Program-made: the position numbers and the translations under genes | Assembly (NCBI GenBank): GCA_023265685.1 | Contig: JAHFSP010000001.1 | Location: forward strand, 1 to 54,974 | DNA: 54,974 nt | Source: Candidatus Woesearchaeota archaeon | GTDB lineage: Archaea; Nanobdellota; Nanobdellia; Woesearchaeales; GW2011-AR9 | Direction of reading: 5' to 3' | Notes under the pieces: model-generated | What the model saw: only the letters and a program-made list of their open reading frames with translations | What the model was told of the DNA's origin: nothing | Databases searched by the model: none | In this document: positions 17,153-25,447 of the stretch, one piece after another | How the letters are laid out: each line of letters opens with the position of its first letter | How positions within the stretch are numbered: position 1 is the stretch's first letter

Positions 17153-17824
17153 CTACTTCTCTTTTCTCTTGCTATTACTCCATTTACGTATGGCATCAAG
17201 AACAGAAACAGCTTTGACAACGTCGTCTTGGGCAACGATAAGAATGTATTCTGATCCACAGAGAACACCGTCGCGTATAGAGATATCGTGGAGCCCTAAT
17301 TCGCTGGTGACAACGGCAAAAAGACCAGGGGTGTGACGCACATCAATATCATAGAGTAAACTGATCTCGCCAAGGTCTCGTTCGATTTCGACGATTTGTG
17401 ATTTTTGAAAAATAGACTGGATTTTTTCAAGATGAACATCGTCAATAATGAGTTTAATGTTCTGACTCGATTCGAGAGTTCTCACGACATAACCACGAGA
17501 AAAATCGATCATTGAATAGATTTTGGCAAGAGCTGCTCGTACTTCAGGTTCTTTTTTGAGTAGAATGGAACACATTCTGGTACGTGAGGACATCTTGGCT
17601 TGTGCAGTTAGTTGATAACGATGTTTAATATCTTCTTTGAAATCAGTTGTTGTAGAATAACGACGTACCGCACTAATAACCGCTTGTAGGCCATAATCCT
17701 CGTCGAGATTTTTATGGATGTAGATTGCTAATGCTCTAACGTTGATGAAACCTCGAGTCAGACCGCGACGTATGGAAACATCTTGATTAATAAAATTAGT
17801 CACTTTTGACGTAACAGAATCCAT
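17153..17824 (-). CDS. ACT-domain regulatory protein (archaeal family)
   Basis: 223 residues. The C-terminal ~75 residues form an ACT-like fold (EISLLYDIDVRHTPGLFAVVTSELGLHDISIRDGVLCGSEYILIVAQDDVVKAVSVL), the small-molecule-sensing domain seen in amino-acid metabolism regulators. The N-terminus (VTNFINQDVSIRRGLTRGFINVRALAIYI) is a helical domain typical of stand-alone archaeal ACT proteins found beside aminoacyl or nucleotide metabolism genes. No catalytic domain is present. A TATA box (ATATAAGT) is centred ~28 nt before the ATG, so the gene is probably leaderless; it is divergent from the thymidylate synthase gene across 89 bp. Confidence 0.7.
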   Translation of the reverse strand: MDSVTSKVTNFINQDVSIRRGLTRGFINVRALAIYIHKNLDEDYGLQAVISAVRRYSTTTDFKEDIKHRYQLTAQAKMSSRTRMCSILLKKEPEVRAALAKIYSMIDFSRGYVVRTLESSQNIKLIIDDVHLEKIQSIFQKSQIVEIERDLGEISLLYDIDVRHTPGLFAVVTSELGLHDISIRDGVLCGSEYILIVAQDDVVKAVSVLDAIRKWSNSKRKEK

Positions 17825-17913
17825 ATTTGTGAAAAATAGTGCAAACTACTTATATTTTGTGCTAGTATGCCACAATGTATTAAAGGACTATAACAAACAA
17901 AATAGATGGTGAT

Positions 17914-19488
17914 ATGATGATAGATTGTGCTCAAACAGACGGTGTTGAAGATCATGATACTCGTGTTAGAAGTATTGAGCTTTACTTGCCAGAAAAATAT
18001 CAAGTCATTCTTGGTAATCCAGCGTCTTGTTTGGCATTGTGTACGTGCTGGAGTGATCCAAAAATTTTGGTGAAAACGTATCCTGGGCTCTTGGAGAAAT
18101 TTTCTGTGATTGGAAGTTTGTATAGTCCAGGGGGAGTCTCTATTTTACTGCGCAATCTTGCACTTAACCCACAGATACAACAGGTGCTAGTATGGGCAAA
18201 TTCGCCGCTCTCAAAAACAGCGATTGGGAAAACTGGATCAACGGCACTGTTTTCTCTTTTTGAGAAAGGTATTGAGGATGATTTTACGATCAGAGGAAAA
18301 AGTACGCAGATTCATCATCAGATTGACTTAGAAACGGCACGTAGAATTGTCGAGGATGTTATGTTGAAAGATGTTTCTTTGTTGACGGTCTCTGAGATCA
18401 TTTCACTAAATTTGGTACAAGAAGATGTTTCTCGTTTAACATCACAACGAGCTTTTCCACGACGTTTTTCTCAATCTTTTCCCATAGCACAACGTGAAAC
18501 ATCAGCACCATTCCCTTCAGAAAGGCAAGGCTGGGTTATACATACAAAAAAGGTTGTTGATGCGTGGTTGGGGGTAGTGGAGAGGATCATGCGCTATGGC
18601 CATGTTGAGCCTACGCAATATGGTTCACAGCAAAAAGCATTGAGAACAATGCAATGGGTGATTGAGAATACACAGGACTTTACTCTCCCTCAAGGACTGT
18701 CTCCACTGCGGGAAAAATTAGGACTCTCTAAGGGATCATTAGAAGAATATAGTTCTTATTTTTTGGATCCAGTTGTTCATGCAGGGATTTCATACACGTA
18801 CGGTGGGCGGTTGTGTGGGTATCGTCATGGAACATTAAATCAAATTGATGAAATTATTCGTAAGCTTAAACAGGATCCACATACTCGACGAGCAGTGGCA
18901 GTAACGCTAGACCCTGAATTAGATGCGACAAGTACCTCTCCTCCATGTCTGAATCATCTCCAAGTTGTGGTGGATAGTAAAGTTCATCTCATTGCGTTGT
19001 TTCGTTCTCATGATATTTTTAAAGCAGGGTTGATGAATGCGTTTGGGTTATGTGGCGTAGTGCGTTATATTGCAGAACAATTAGGCAAAGAGATGGGAAG
19101 TTTAACGATTATTTCTAATATTGCCCACATTTATGAAGAAGATTGGATCGATGCATCTCAACTGGTTGCGTGTCAAGTGGAGGGAATGTTGGTGACGCGG
19201 TTTAATGAACATACAGATATAGATCAACGAGGATTGGTTCGAATTGGAATTGAAGGAGGAAAATTACATCTTAGTCTAGTTTCGTATCAAGGAGAAGAAT
19301 TGTGGTATTTTGTAGGAACGAGTGCGCGTGAATTAGTGATGAATTTGGCTAAACGGAATTTGCTCTCTCGAGCAGATCATTATTGTGATATTACATTAGA
19401 AGCGGTAAAAGCAGAATTGGCGTTGAAAGCAGGTGTAGAATATGTGCAGGATCGACCGGTGAGAATTGAGGGGATTGTGGTGAGTTAA
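17914..19488 (+). CDS. MtrA-like domain fused to thymidylate synthase
   Basis: 524 residues. The N-terminal half (~25-165; VILGNPASCLALCTCWSD, FSVIGSLYSPGGVSILLRNL, QVLVWANSPLSKTAIGKTG) resembles the MtrA/DUF4346 domain, the cobamide-binding methyltransferase subunit A family. The C-terminal half is thymidylate synthase: RRAVAVTLDPELD, SPPCLNHLQV with the catalytic Cys, LFRSHDIFKAGLMNAFGL and NIAHIYEEDW. ThyA methylates dUMP to dTMP using methylene-tetrahydrofolate or an archaeal pterin. A fused pterin-methyltransferase-like domain suggests use of a modified C1 carrier; that is inference. The start is ATG 17914. Confidence 0.8.
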   Translation: MMIDCAQTDGVEDHDTRVRSIELYLPEKYQVILGNPASCLALCTCWSDPKILVKTYPGLLEKFSVIGSLYSPGGVSILLRNLALNPQIQQVLVWANSPLSKTAIGKTGSTALFSLFEKGIEDDFTIRGKSTQIHHQIDLETARRIVEDVMLKDVSLLTVSEIISLNLVQEDVSRLTSQRAFPRRFSQSFPIAQRETSAPFPSERQGWVIHTKKVVDAWLGVVERIMRYGHVEPTQYGSQQKALRTMQWVIENTQDFTLPQGLSPLREKLGLSKGSLEEYSSYFLDPVVHAGISYTYGGRLCGYRHGTLNQIDEIIRKLKQDPHTRRAVAVTLDPELDATSTSPPCLNHLQVVVDSKVHLIALFRSHDIFKAGLMNAFGLCGVVRYIAEQLGKEMGSLTIISNIAHIYEEDWIDASQLVACQVEGMLVTRFNEHTDIDQRGLVRIGIEGGKLHLSLVSYQGEELWYFVGTSARELVMNLAKRNLLSRADHYCDITLEAVKAELALKAGVEYVQDRPVRIEGIVVS

Positions 19489-19622
19489 GGGATGACAAAG
19501 AGTAAAAAGAACGAAAGAATGTGATACCCCCTGCAAAAATATCCGGACACTACATAACTATTAACATACAGCAAACTATATAAAGCAAAAAATACTTCCT
19601 AGTTCTTAGAAAGAGGCAATGT

Positions 19623-20498
19623 ATGGTTTTAGAACATATTTTCCCAGAAGATTGGCTTGAGAGTAAGGGTATTTTTTCGTTTATCCTAGGTATCGGCTAT
19701 TCAATTGTAGGGATGGTTATTGCGTCGGTTTTGTTTCCCAGTGATCCGGCATTAGTATCAGTTGCCATTACTTCCATGTTACTTCTTCCAGAATTGTATA
19801 AGATTTTCTCTATTGAAGAACGCAGTGAGCGTTTGGAGAAAAAGGTTGGTTTTAAAGCGTTATGGCGTGATGATGTTGCGGTTGTACGCGTCTATGTCTT
19901 CCTCTTTTTAGGCATTCTTCTTACATATTCTATTGGGACGATTTTATTGCCTTCCTATCAAACGAACAATCTTTTTCGTGAGCAACTTGAAATTCGTTTC
20001 GGACAAGGGTTTTCGGGGAACGCCATTGCGTTTACCAACGGCATGTTTACAGATATTTTGAGTAACAATTTTTTAGTTTTGATGGCGTGTTTTATTATGG
20101 CGCTACTCACAGGGGATGGAGCGATTTTTCTGATTTCATGGAACGCGTCAGTGTGGGGTTCTATTTTTGGCATTACTGCTAAAAGTGCCGCTACATTCTC
20201 TGGACAGGATTCGTTTTATTTATTCTTGATTGTCATGTTAGTGGTTTTTCCCCACATGATTTTAGAAGCCATTGCCTATTTTCTGGCAGCAATTTCAGGG
20301 TCAATTATTTCTAAAGATGTGCTCTTGGAAGGTTTTGCCTCAGATCGGTTCTTTGAAGTTTTTGGGTTTAACTTGTATTTGCTACTCTTTGGGATTATAT
20401 TCTTAGTGTTAGGAGCTGCGGTGGAAACATTGGTTCTTGATAATGTTACGATTTATGCAGAGATTATTAAGATGAGTATGAAAGCAATGGGGATGTAA
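19623..20498 (+). CDS. SpoIIM-like (DUF95) integral membrane protein
   Basis: 291 residues with about six hydrophobic segments (~15-35, ~40-58, ~90-110, ~150-185, ~195-225, ~250-275). The core GNAIAFTNGMFTDILSNNFLVLMACFIMALLTG…WNASVWGSIFG…FPHMILEAIAYFLAAISGSI carries the HxxxE pattern of the SpoIIM/DUF95 family. In bacteria SpoIIM helps peptidoglycan remodelling in sporulation; archaeal homologues are widespread membrane proteins of unknown role. A TATA box (CTATATAAAG, ~19576-19585) and a GAAAGAGG ribosome site indicate a short leader. Confidence 0.8.
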   Translation: MVLEHIFPEDWLESKGIFSFILGIGYSIVGMVIASVLFPSDPALVSVAITSMLLLPELYKIFSIEERSERLEKKVGFKALWRDDVAVVRVYVFLFLGILLTYSIGTILLPSYQTNNLFREQLEIRFGQGFSGNAIAFTNGMFTDILSNNFLVLMACFIMALLTGDGAIFLISWNASVWGSIFGITAKSAATFSGQDSFYLFLIVMLVVFPHMILEAIAYFLAAISGSIISKDVLLEGFASDRFFEVFGFNLYLLLFGIIFLVLGAAVETLVLDNVTIYAEIIKMSMKAMGM

Positions 20499-20620
20499 GA
20501 AGGTTAGTAAGATAAGTAAGATAGGATTATACACAGTTGTTGTGGAAGATGGCAAAAAGTTAATACTTGAAACGCTACCCTTAAATCGTGAATGTGCCCA
20601 CTATTGCTTTTTTAAGAGGA

Positions 20621-21115
20621 TCATTTTCCAGCGGATTTAAAATTTTCTTCAAATTGTAACACAACTTGAGTAAGTTCAGTTCTTGTTGACCATGTATTTG
20701 TGTATCCACTGCCTACTTGAATAGAAATTTTGAATTTTTTTAATTTAGTTATATTGAAAATGTATGACCTCATAAAACCATTTTTAGTTCTCTTTCTTCG
20801 AGGTGTGAATTGTAAATGTATGTTAGGAATTAGGTCATGAAAATCTCTTTCTGTTCCTATTTTTTGAAGATAATCTAAGGCTTTAGGAAGACTCTTGATA
20901 GATTCATTACCTACTACAACTACATTAGTTTTAGCAATAGGTAATTTACGACATTCGCTAACGATTGGACCCCACCAATTTGGGACATCAAACATAGTTC
21001 TTTTTACGAGATCACTACTCATGTGACCTCTTACTTCAAGCCACCCACTAGCATTTTTGCTGATTACACCATCATGAAAGATTGCACCGTATCTAAACCA
21101 ATCGCCTAATCCCAT
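20621..21115 (-). CDS. Hypothetical protein, 164 aa
   Basis: Not recognised. A soluble alpha/beta protein with segments VVVVGNESIKSLPKALDYLQKIG and IHLQFTPRRKRTKNG, and a basic C-terminal half (pI probably high). No signal peptide or membrane helix. It lies between the SpoIIM-like gene (convergent) and the Cas4-like gene (same strand, 43 nt). Coding potential is supported by length, codon pattern and an absence of better frames. Confidence 0.6.
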   Translation of the reverse strand: MGLGDWFRYGAIFHDGVISKNASGWLEVRGHMSSDLVKRTMFDVPNWWGPIVSECRKLPIAKTNVVVVGNESIKSLPKALDYLQKIGTERDFHDLIPNIHLQFTPRRKRTKNGFMRSYIFNITKLKKFKISIQVGSGYTNTWSTRTELTQVVLQFEENFKSAGK

Positions 21116-21158
21116 GATTAAAATAATGTAAAAAGATTATTTAAATTATTCTGTTCTC

Positions 21159-21980
21159 TCAAAAATCCCGGTCATGCGGCTTACACACGCCATAGAAATC
21201 ACATTGGCCGCTGGACCATTTGCATAGGGGCGTGATTGTTTTTGGGTAATCGATTTTGCTCTCAGTAATAGATGTATGGGCATGAATGCCTTCGATGGTT
21301 TGAAGTGCTTTGTTCATGAGTTCTTCGTTGACGGGCATTAATTTAAGTCGATCTCGTAGAAAATATATTCCTACTTTATGGGGGGGAGTGCCGTGTTTTT
21401 CTTTGTAGAGTAGTGAGTAGATGCCTAACTGGAGCATGATGCTGTCTTTTACTTCAGAATTGGCGTTGGTTTTGTAGTCGACAATATGAACTTCGTCGCC
21501 ATAATGATGAATGGCATCAACAAATCCTCGTACAGAATTAGATTCTGAACGGTATTCTTGTTCGCGAATGGGTGTAAGGTAATAGAATGCTTCTTGCATG
21601 GTTTTGCCTTTGGCCATTTCTTTTTTGAGAATGTCGAGAAATTGATTGGTCCAGTTCATGAGCATGAGCATGGTTTCTTCGAAGTAGAAGCGTTCTTGGT
21701 CTTTATTGAGGTTTAACTCGACAAGTTTTGGTTTATATTGAACCCAATGATGGAGAAGAAGTTTTTGCATAGCAGCGCGGAACTTGAAATCGGTGTCTTC
21801 TTTGGTGAATGTAGAGATATCAATTTCATAGAAATCTTCTAAACAAGAATGTGCGATGTTTCCTCGTACGGTATGAATACTGGGGAACGTGGGAAGTTTT
21901 TCGATGTACTGGTAATAGTACTTACGTTTGCACTGTTGAAATGTATTAATAGACGACGGAGATTCGACCCTTTTTACCAT
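21159..21980 (-). CDS. Cas4/RecB-like PD-(D/E)XK nuclease with four Fe-S-type cysteines
   Basis: 273 residues. The RecB-family nuclease core has SSINTFQQCKRKYYYQYIEK at the start, GNIAHSCLEDFYE (motif I His), VRGFVDAIHHYGDEVHIVDYKT (motifs II and III, D…D-Y-K) and QLGIYSLLY. Cys17 plus Cys253, Cys260 and Cys266 are arranged as in Cas4/AddB-type [4Fe-4S] nucleases. Cas4 in CRISPR loci trims spacer precursors, but no cas gene or array is in this window, so a housekeeping DNA repair nuclease is more likely. Starts at ATG 21980. Confidence 0.85.
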   Translation of the reverse strand: MVKRVESPSSINTFQQCKRKYYYQYIEKLPTFPSIHTVRGNIAHSCLEDFYEIDISTFTKEDTDFKFRAAMQKLLLHHWVQYKPKLVELNLNKDQERFYFEETMLMLMNWTNQFLDILKKEMAKGKTMQEAFYYLTPIREQEYRSESNSVRGFVDAIHHYGDEVHIVDYKTNANSEVKDSIMLQLGIYSLLYKEKHGTPPHKVGIYFLRDRLKLMPVNEELMNKALQTIEGIHAHTSITESKIDYPKTITPLCKWSSGQCDFYGVCKPHDRDF

Positions 21981-22078
21981 ACCACACCCTTTTGTTGAAT
22001 TGGTGGGGAGGTTGGAGGTTTATATGTCTTTGGGGGAGTTGACCAGTGTACATTTCTAGAATAATATCCAATAACGAC

Positions 22079-22597
22079 TTACTTTTTCCTTTTGTAATAC
22101 TCAATCACTTTACTGCCACTCCAAGGTTTAGTCTCTTCCATTGTATAACCTAAGAGAGCGACGACTTCTTTGAGTCTTTTGAGATTGTGTGTTTCGATTT
22201 CAGCAAAGGGAGGGATTCCAGGGAATGTGTCAATTTCGATATGAACGTCGTCACCTAAAGCGTAGGAGATTCTGGTTTTGTGTTGTTTTCCACTTTCAAT
22301 AAAACCAATCTCTTGGAGAATAGTTTTCATAGCTTTGTAATCAGATACAGTAACTTCGGTTTCTTCAACAATTTTTGCTTGAGTACTTTTCTGTTTTTTT
22401 TTGAATGTTAATTCAACTATGTCTCCACGGGTACGCAAACGGAGAAGTTGATCATTTTTTTCAAGCTGTTTTGTGGGAGTATCAAATTTTGATGCGATAA
22501 TGTTTCCTTCAAACACTTTCTTTGCTCCAATTGAAGCAAGTTTACGTTTGAATGCTGGCACGTCAATTTCGAGAATTTTAACTTCAATTTCTTGCAT
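22079..22597 (-). CDS. CYTH-domain protein (CyaB/ThiTP-like)
   Basis: 172 residues. The CYTH signature is MQEIEVKILEID at the start. The basic/acidic tunnel residues are spread through LLRLRTRGDIVELTFKKK, EETEVTVSD, HIEIDTFPGIPPFAEIE and SVIEYYKRKK-like C-terminus. CYTH enzymes act on triphosphates (adenylate cyclase IV, thiamine-triphosphatase or tripolyphosphatase); this archaeal type is usually annotated class IV cyclase without proof. I prefer Met 22597: the TATTTTAAAA box centred near 22655 would start RNA near 22629, downstream of the alternative Met at 22642. Confidence 0.82.
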   Translation of the reverse strand: MQEIEVKILEIDVPAFKRKLASIGAKKVFEGNIIASKFDTPTKQLEKNDQLLRLRTRGDIVELTFKKKQKSTQAKIVEETEVTVSDYKAMKTILQEIGFIESGKQHKTRISYALGDDVHIEIDTFPGIPPFAEIETHNLKRLKEVVALLGYTMEETKPWSGSKVIEYYKRKK

Positions 22598-22649
22598 GGT
22601 ATAAAGAGTATGGGTTAACTTAAGAACCTTTGGAATTTTCATTAGAACT

Positions 22650-22659
22650 TTTTTAAAAT
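22650..22659. promoter_or_regulatory. Shared palindromic TATA box between divergent genes
   Basis: TTTTTTAAAATA around 22649-22660 reads as a TATA element on both strands. It is centred ~24 nt before the methyltransferase ATG (22679) and gives a ~30-nt leader for the CYTH gene on the other strand. Confidence 0.5.
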
Positions 22660-22678
22660 AGGTCGTCTCTGGTTCATT

Positions 22679-23548
22679 ATGGATTATGACAAAACTGTTT
22701 TCGCGATGTTTTGCGGAGAGAGGAATTATCGTGCTTCGCTTAAAGAATTTGCTACATTTTCCCGAATTGATCCGAAAGATGCCGTTTTAGAACTGTGTTG
22801 TGGAACTGGTTTACTAACTGAAATGTTGGTAGATAAAACTAGCAAGATTGTAGGTTTGGATAGAGATGAACAACAACTTGAAAATGCTCGGAAACGGAGT
22901 TCATTACGGGATGTGACTTTCCTGTGTCAAGGAGTAGAAGATCTTTTGGGTGATGAAATACATCGAGGTCGTTATTCGAGAGTTGTGTGTGCTAATGGGT
23001 TTCATTATATTGATCCTGAAAAATTTTATGGGGTTATGGAGCATTGTCTTGCACCGGGTGGTCGAGGAGCGTATAATGTGAGAGTTACTAGTTCTACTGA
23101 AAATGAGAATTTTATTGAGGAGGTATTGACTAAAATAAATCTTTTGAGGGTGAGAATACTACAAGATTTTCAACCTCATGCAGATTTTAGTAATATCCGT
23201 ATTGAAGGGGGAGGAGGATATCTTAAACCAATATCTATTTCAGACGCTTTAAGTGTTCCAAATAATTTGGTTGTTACTAATAAAAAAGAGTATACTCTTT
23301 TCGAGGATCCTACTAAATTGAATCTTTTTTTGGGGTATTTCTTTGAAATTATGCAACCATTTTTTGAAAAAGTTTCCACTAAAACCATCCCTCAACGATT
23401 TGATTATATTTCACCGGTTGGATTTATGTCGAGAGCGCAAACTTGGAGGGATGTCTTTCAGGGAGGAGTTGAAGACAAAATACGCTCTGTGAGTAAGCCT
23501 CGTGTTCTTAAAACAGAACTTTTTGTTGAAGTTGCGCGAAGAGGATAG
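22679..23548 (+). CDS. SAM-dependent class I methyltransferase
   Basis: 289 residues. Motif I is AVLELCCGTGLLTEML (~35-50), motif II acidic residue KIVGLDRDE (~60-68), and motif IV-like region VVCANGFHYI (~102-111) with post-motif LAPGGRGAYNV. The fold is a Rossmann methyltransferase of the UbiE/arsenite type. The substrate is unknown; the C-terminal ~120 residues (after ~165) are unlike common families and probably form a substrate lid. The gene is divergent from the CYTH gene and likely leaderless. Confidence 0.8.
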   Translation: MDYDKTVFAMFCGERNYRASLKEFATFSRIDPKDAVLELCCGTGLLTEMLVDKTSKIVGLDRDEQQLENARKRSSLRDVTFLCQGVEDLLGDEIHRGRYSRVVCANGFHYIDPEKFYGVMEHCLAPGGRGAYNVRVTSSTENENFIEEVLTKINLLRVRILQDFQPHADFSNIRIEGGGGYLKPISISDALSVPNNLVVTNKKEYTLFEDPTKLNLFLGYFFEIMQPFFEKVSTKTIPQRFDYISPVGFMSRAQTWRDVFQGGVEDKIRSVSKPRVLKTELFVEVARRG

Positions 23549-23616
23549 TATCTGAAAGACACATCCAAACGCTTTGGCTTTTGGAGTTCTAAAAATCGAA
23601 ATGGAATTTTACGAAC

Positions 23617-23627
23617 CTTTATAAATA
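23617..23627 (+). promoter_or_regulatory. TATA box of the aIF1A gene
   Basis: CTTTATAAATA preceded by a purine-containing BRE (ACGAAC). Its centre lies ~26 nt before ATG 23648, so the mRNA is expected to be leaderless. Confidence 0.75.
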
Positions 23628-23647
23628 GCTCTCGTCGCAACTAATCC

Positions 23648-23971
23648 ATGCCTAGAGAAGATGCTGCCCAAGAAGAACAAATCATTCGCGTGCGTATTCC
23701 GCAGGGTAAGGAAATTCTGGGTATTGTGCAGCAGCGTTTAGGTGGCTCTCGTATGAGAGTACATTGTCTTGATGGAAAAGAGAGAATTTGTCGTATTCCT
23801 GGTCGTTTACGTCGCGCATTATGGGTTCGTGAAGGGGATGTTGTGATCATTGAGCCATGGGATTTAGGCGGCGATGATAAGGGAGACGTTGTTCATAAGT
23901 ATCGCGGTAAAGCAGAAGTTGATTTCTTACGTAAGAAAGGCTATCTTAAGAATATTGAAGATGAATTCTAG
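23648..23971 (+). CDS. Translation initiation factor aIF1A
   Basis: 107 residues, the normal length. The S1-like OB fold reads ILGIVQQRLGGSRMRVHCLDGKERICRIPGRLRRALWVREGDVVIIEPWDLGGDDKGDVVHKY, diagnostic of archaeal/eukaryal IF1A (bacterial IF1 homologue). It binds the A site of the small ribosomal subunit during start-codon selection. The C-terminal LRKKGYLKNIEDEF is also typical. Likely monocistronic from its own TATA box. Confidence 0.96.
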   Translation: MPREDAAQEEQIIRVRIPQGKEILGIVQQRLGGSRMRVHCLDGKERICRIPGRLRRALWVREGDVVIIEPWDLGGDDKGDVVHKYRGKAEVDFLRKKGYLKNIEDEF

Positions 23972-24034
23972 TCCTCGTATCTAATCTTTAGATCAACGAA
24001 ATCCTTAAATACCTTTTTTCTTGTGTAAGAGTTT

Positions 24035-24667
24035 ATGTCACGATCTCAAAATTGGTTTGTCTTATTCACTTTCTGTGCTGCATTGTTGTTAATTGGCACG
24101 GCTCTTTTATTACGGTTGAGCGCAGGTGCGTTATTTGTGGTTCAACTCGTGTTGTTGTTAGTTGGGGCTGCGTTGTTTATGGCAGGTTTTGTTAACTTCG
24201 CTATGGGACGAGGAAGAATGTTTTTCTTTGCTGGATTTTTAGCGTTTGTTGTTGGTGAAGTTGTTCTTTTACTTGGCGGACGTTCAGTAGAAGTTGTAGC
24301 ACCATTTTTACTTGTTGCCCTAGTGGGATTTTTTGCAAGTATGCCTCCTGCTTCTCGGTCTATGAAACCTGTTATGGCTTCTGTTTCAGATGAACCACAT
24401 AGCATGGTGTTTGATAGCCCTATGCCTAAACCGGTTGAAGAAGTAAAGACAACTCTTGTGAAGAGCAAGACTAATAGTTCTGCAAAGGTAAAGACAGCTC
24501 AATATTCCCCTGGGAAATATGTTGCAAGTAAACAGAGTAATCAATATCATGAACCTAAATGTGATTGGGCTTTGAAGATCAGTGAAGGTCGACGTGTGTG
24601 GTTTAAAGACAAAGAAGAAGCTTGGGAACAAGGATATAAAGCGCATTCGTGTGTGAGTACGAAGTAG
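24035..24667 (+). CDS. Four-helix membrane protein with a C-terminal Cys/His zinc-type motif
   Basis: 210 residues. Four hydrophobic segments (~9-28, ~31-52, ~60-80, ~85-105) are followed by a Lys/Ser linker and a compact C-terminal motif YVASKQSNQYHEPKCDWALKI…VWFKDKEEAWEQGYKAHSC. The H-x3-C-x2-A…FxxxEEAxxxGY…C pattern resembles the Ada-type metal-binding knuckle found at the ends of many archaeal membrane proteins. It probably sits on the cytoplasmic side. A TATA-like CTTAAATAC is centred ~28 nt before the ATG. Function unknown. Confidence 0.7.
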   Translation: MSRSQNWFVLFTFCAALLLIGTALLLRLSAGALFVVQLVLLLVGAALFMAGFVNFAMGRGRMFFFAGFLAFVVGEVVLLLGGRSVEVVAPFLLVALVGFFASMPPASRSMKPVMASVSDEPHSMVFDSPMPKPVEEVKTTLVKSKTNSSAKVKTAQYSPGKYVASKQSNQYHEPKCDWALKISEGRRVWFKDKEEAWEQGYKAHSCVSTK

Positions 24668-24681
24668 AGTTCTTTTTTACT

Positions 24682-25416
24682 ATGAGATCTGTTACAAAAG
24701 GACTGTCATTAGATGAAAAAGTTGTAGCAGAACGTTTCTATGGGAGAATTGGTGAACCTGATGCGGTAAATGTCAGAAATATCATTGGGGTTGTTGATGC
24801 ACATGCTGATGATTATTTTTCTAGTAGAGAATTAGAAGATGTTGCGTATATTTTTAGAGATGGTGAAGCGTTTTTTGTTATTTATGGGATTGGTGGTAAT
24901 GTTACCAAGGAAGGTGAACGACCAGATGTTGATGTGATGGTTGTTACAAATATGAGATATGATGCTGGTTTCTCCTCTTATGACTATCCGATAGGCGAAA
25001 CCTCCCTAGAGGAAGCTTTTAGGCGAGGGAATTTTGTAGAACCTTTATGGTCATCATTGTACCTAAATCTCGCTTCAAAAATGATTGTAGAAAGAGAAGG
25101 CAGTCTTCCTGATAATTATAACCTCGGCGTAACTCAAGGGAAATGTTTGATTAGGTTAACGCCGAAAAATGGAACTAGAAAAATCGATTTGGTATATGTT
25201 AAAAGTATGAAATTTCATGGAGACGCAGATTCAGATGAGCCCGGACAAGTTGAAAATATAACAACCACGCCATCGATAGATCCCAAAAAATATTTTTTTC
25301 GTTCTCACGCTGAATTTCTTACAAAAGATGTAGGAGAAGATGGGGCGTCTTTACCGAAAGTATTACTTTATTACGCTCGTACTGATGATATAAAGCAGTT
25401 ACGATGGCAATGGTAA
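24682..25416 (+). CDS. Nucleotidyltransferase-fold protein of unknown role
   Basis: 244 residues from ATG 24682; an in-frame GTG at 24649 overlaps the previous gene and is less likely. The segment VIYGIGGNVTKEGERPDVDVMVV has GG (71-72) and D82-x-D84, the hG[GS]…DxD pattern of the pol-beta nucleotidyltransferase fold, and KIDLVYV supplies a possible third acidic residue (D169). No KNTase-type C-terminal domain is recognised. Possible substrates are tRNA, nucleotides or proteins; the sequence does not say which. It follows the membrane protein by 14 nt. Confidence 0.6.
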   Translation: MRSVTKGLSLDEKVVAERFYGRIGEPDAVNVRNIIGVVDAHADDYFSSRELEDVAYIFRDGEAFFVIYGIGGNVTKEGERPDVDVMVVTNMRYDAGFSSYDYPIGETSLEEAFRRGNFVEPLWSSLYLNLASKMIVEREGSLPDNYNLGVTQGKCLIRLTPKNGTRKIDLVYVKSMKFHGDADSDEPGQVENITTTPSIDPKKYFFRSHAEFLTKDVGEDGASLPKVLLYYARTDDIKQLRWQW

Positions 25417-25447
25417 TTTAGTGGAAGAAATTATTTGAGATATTGAT

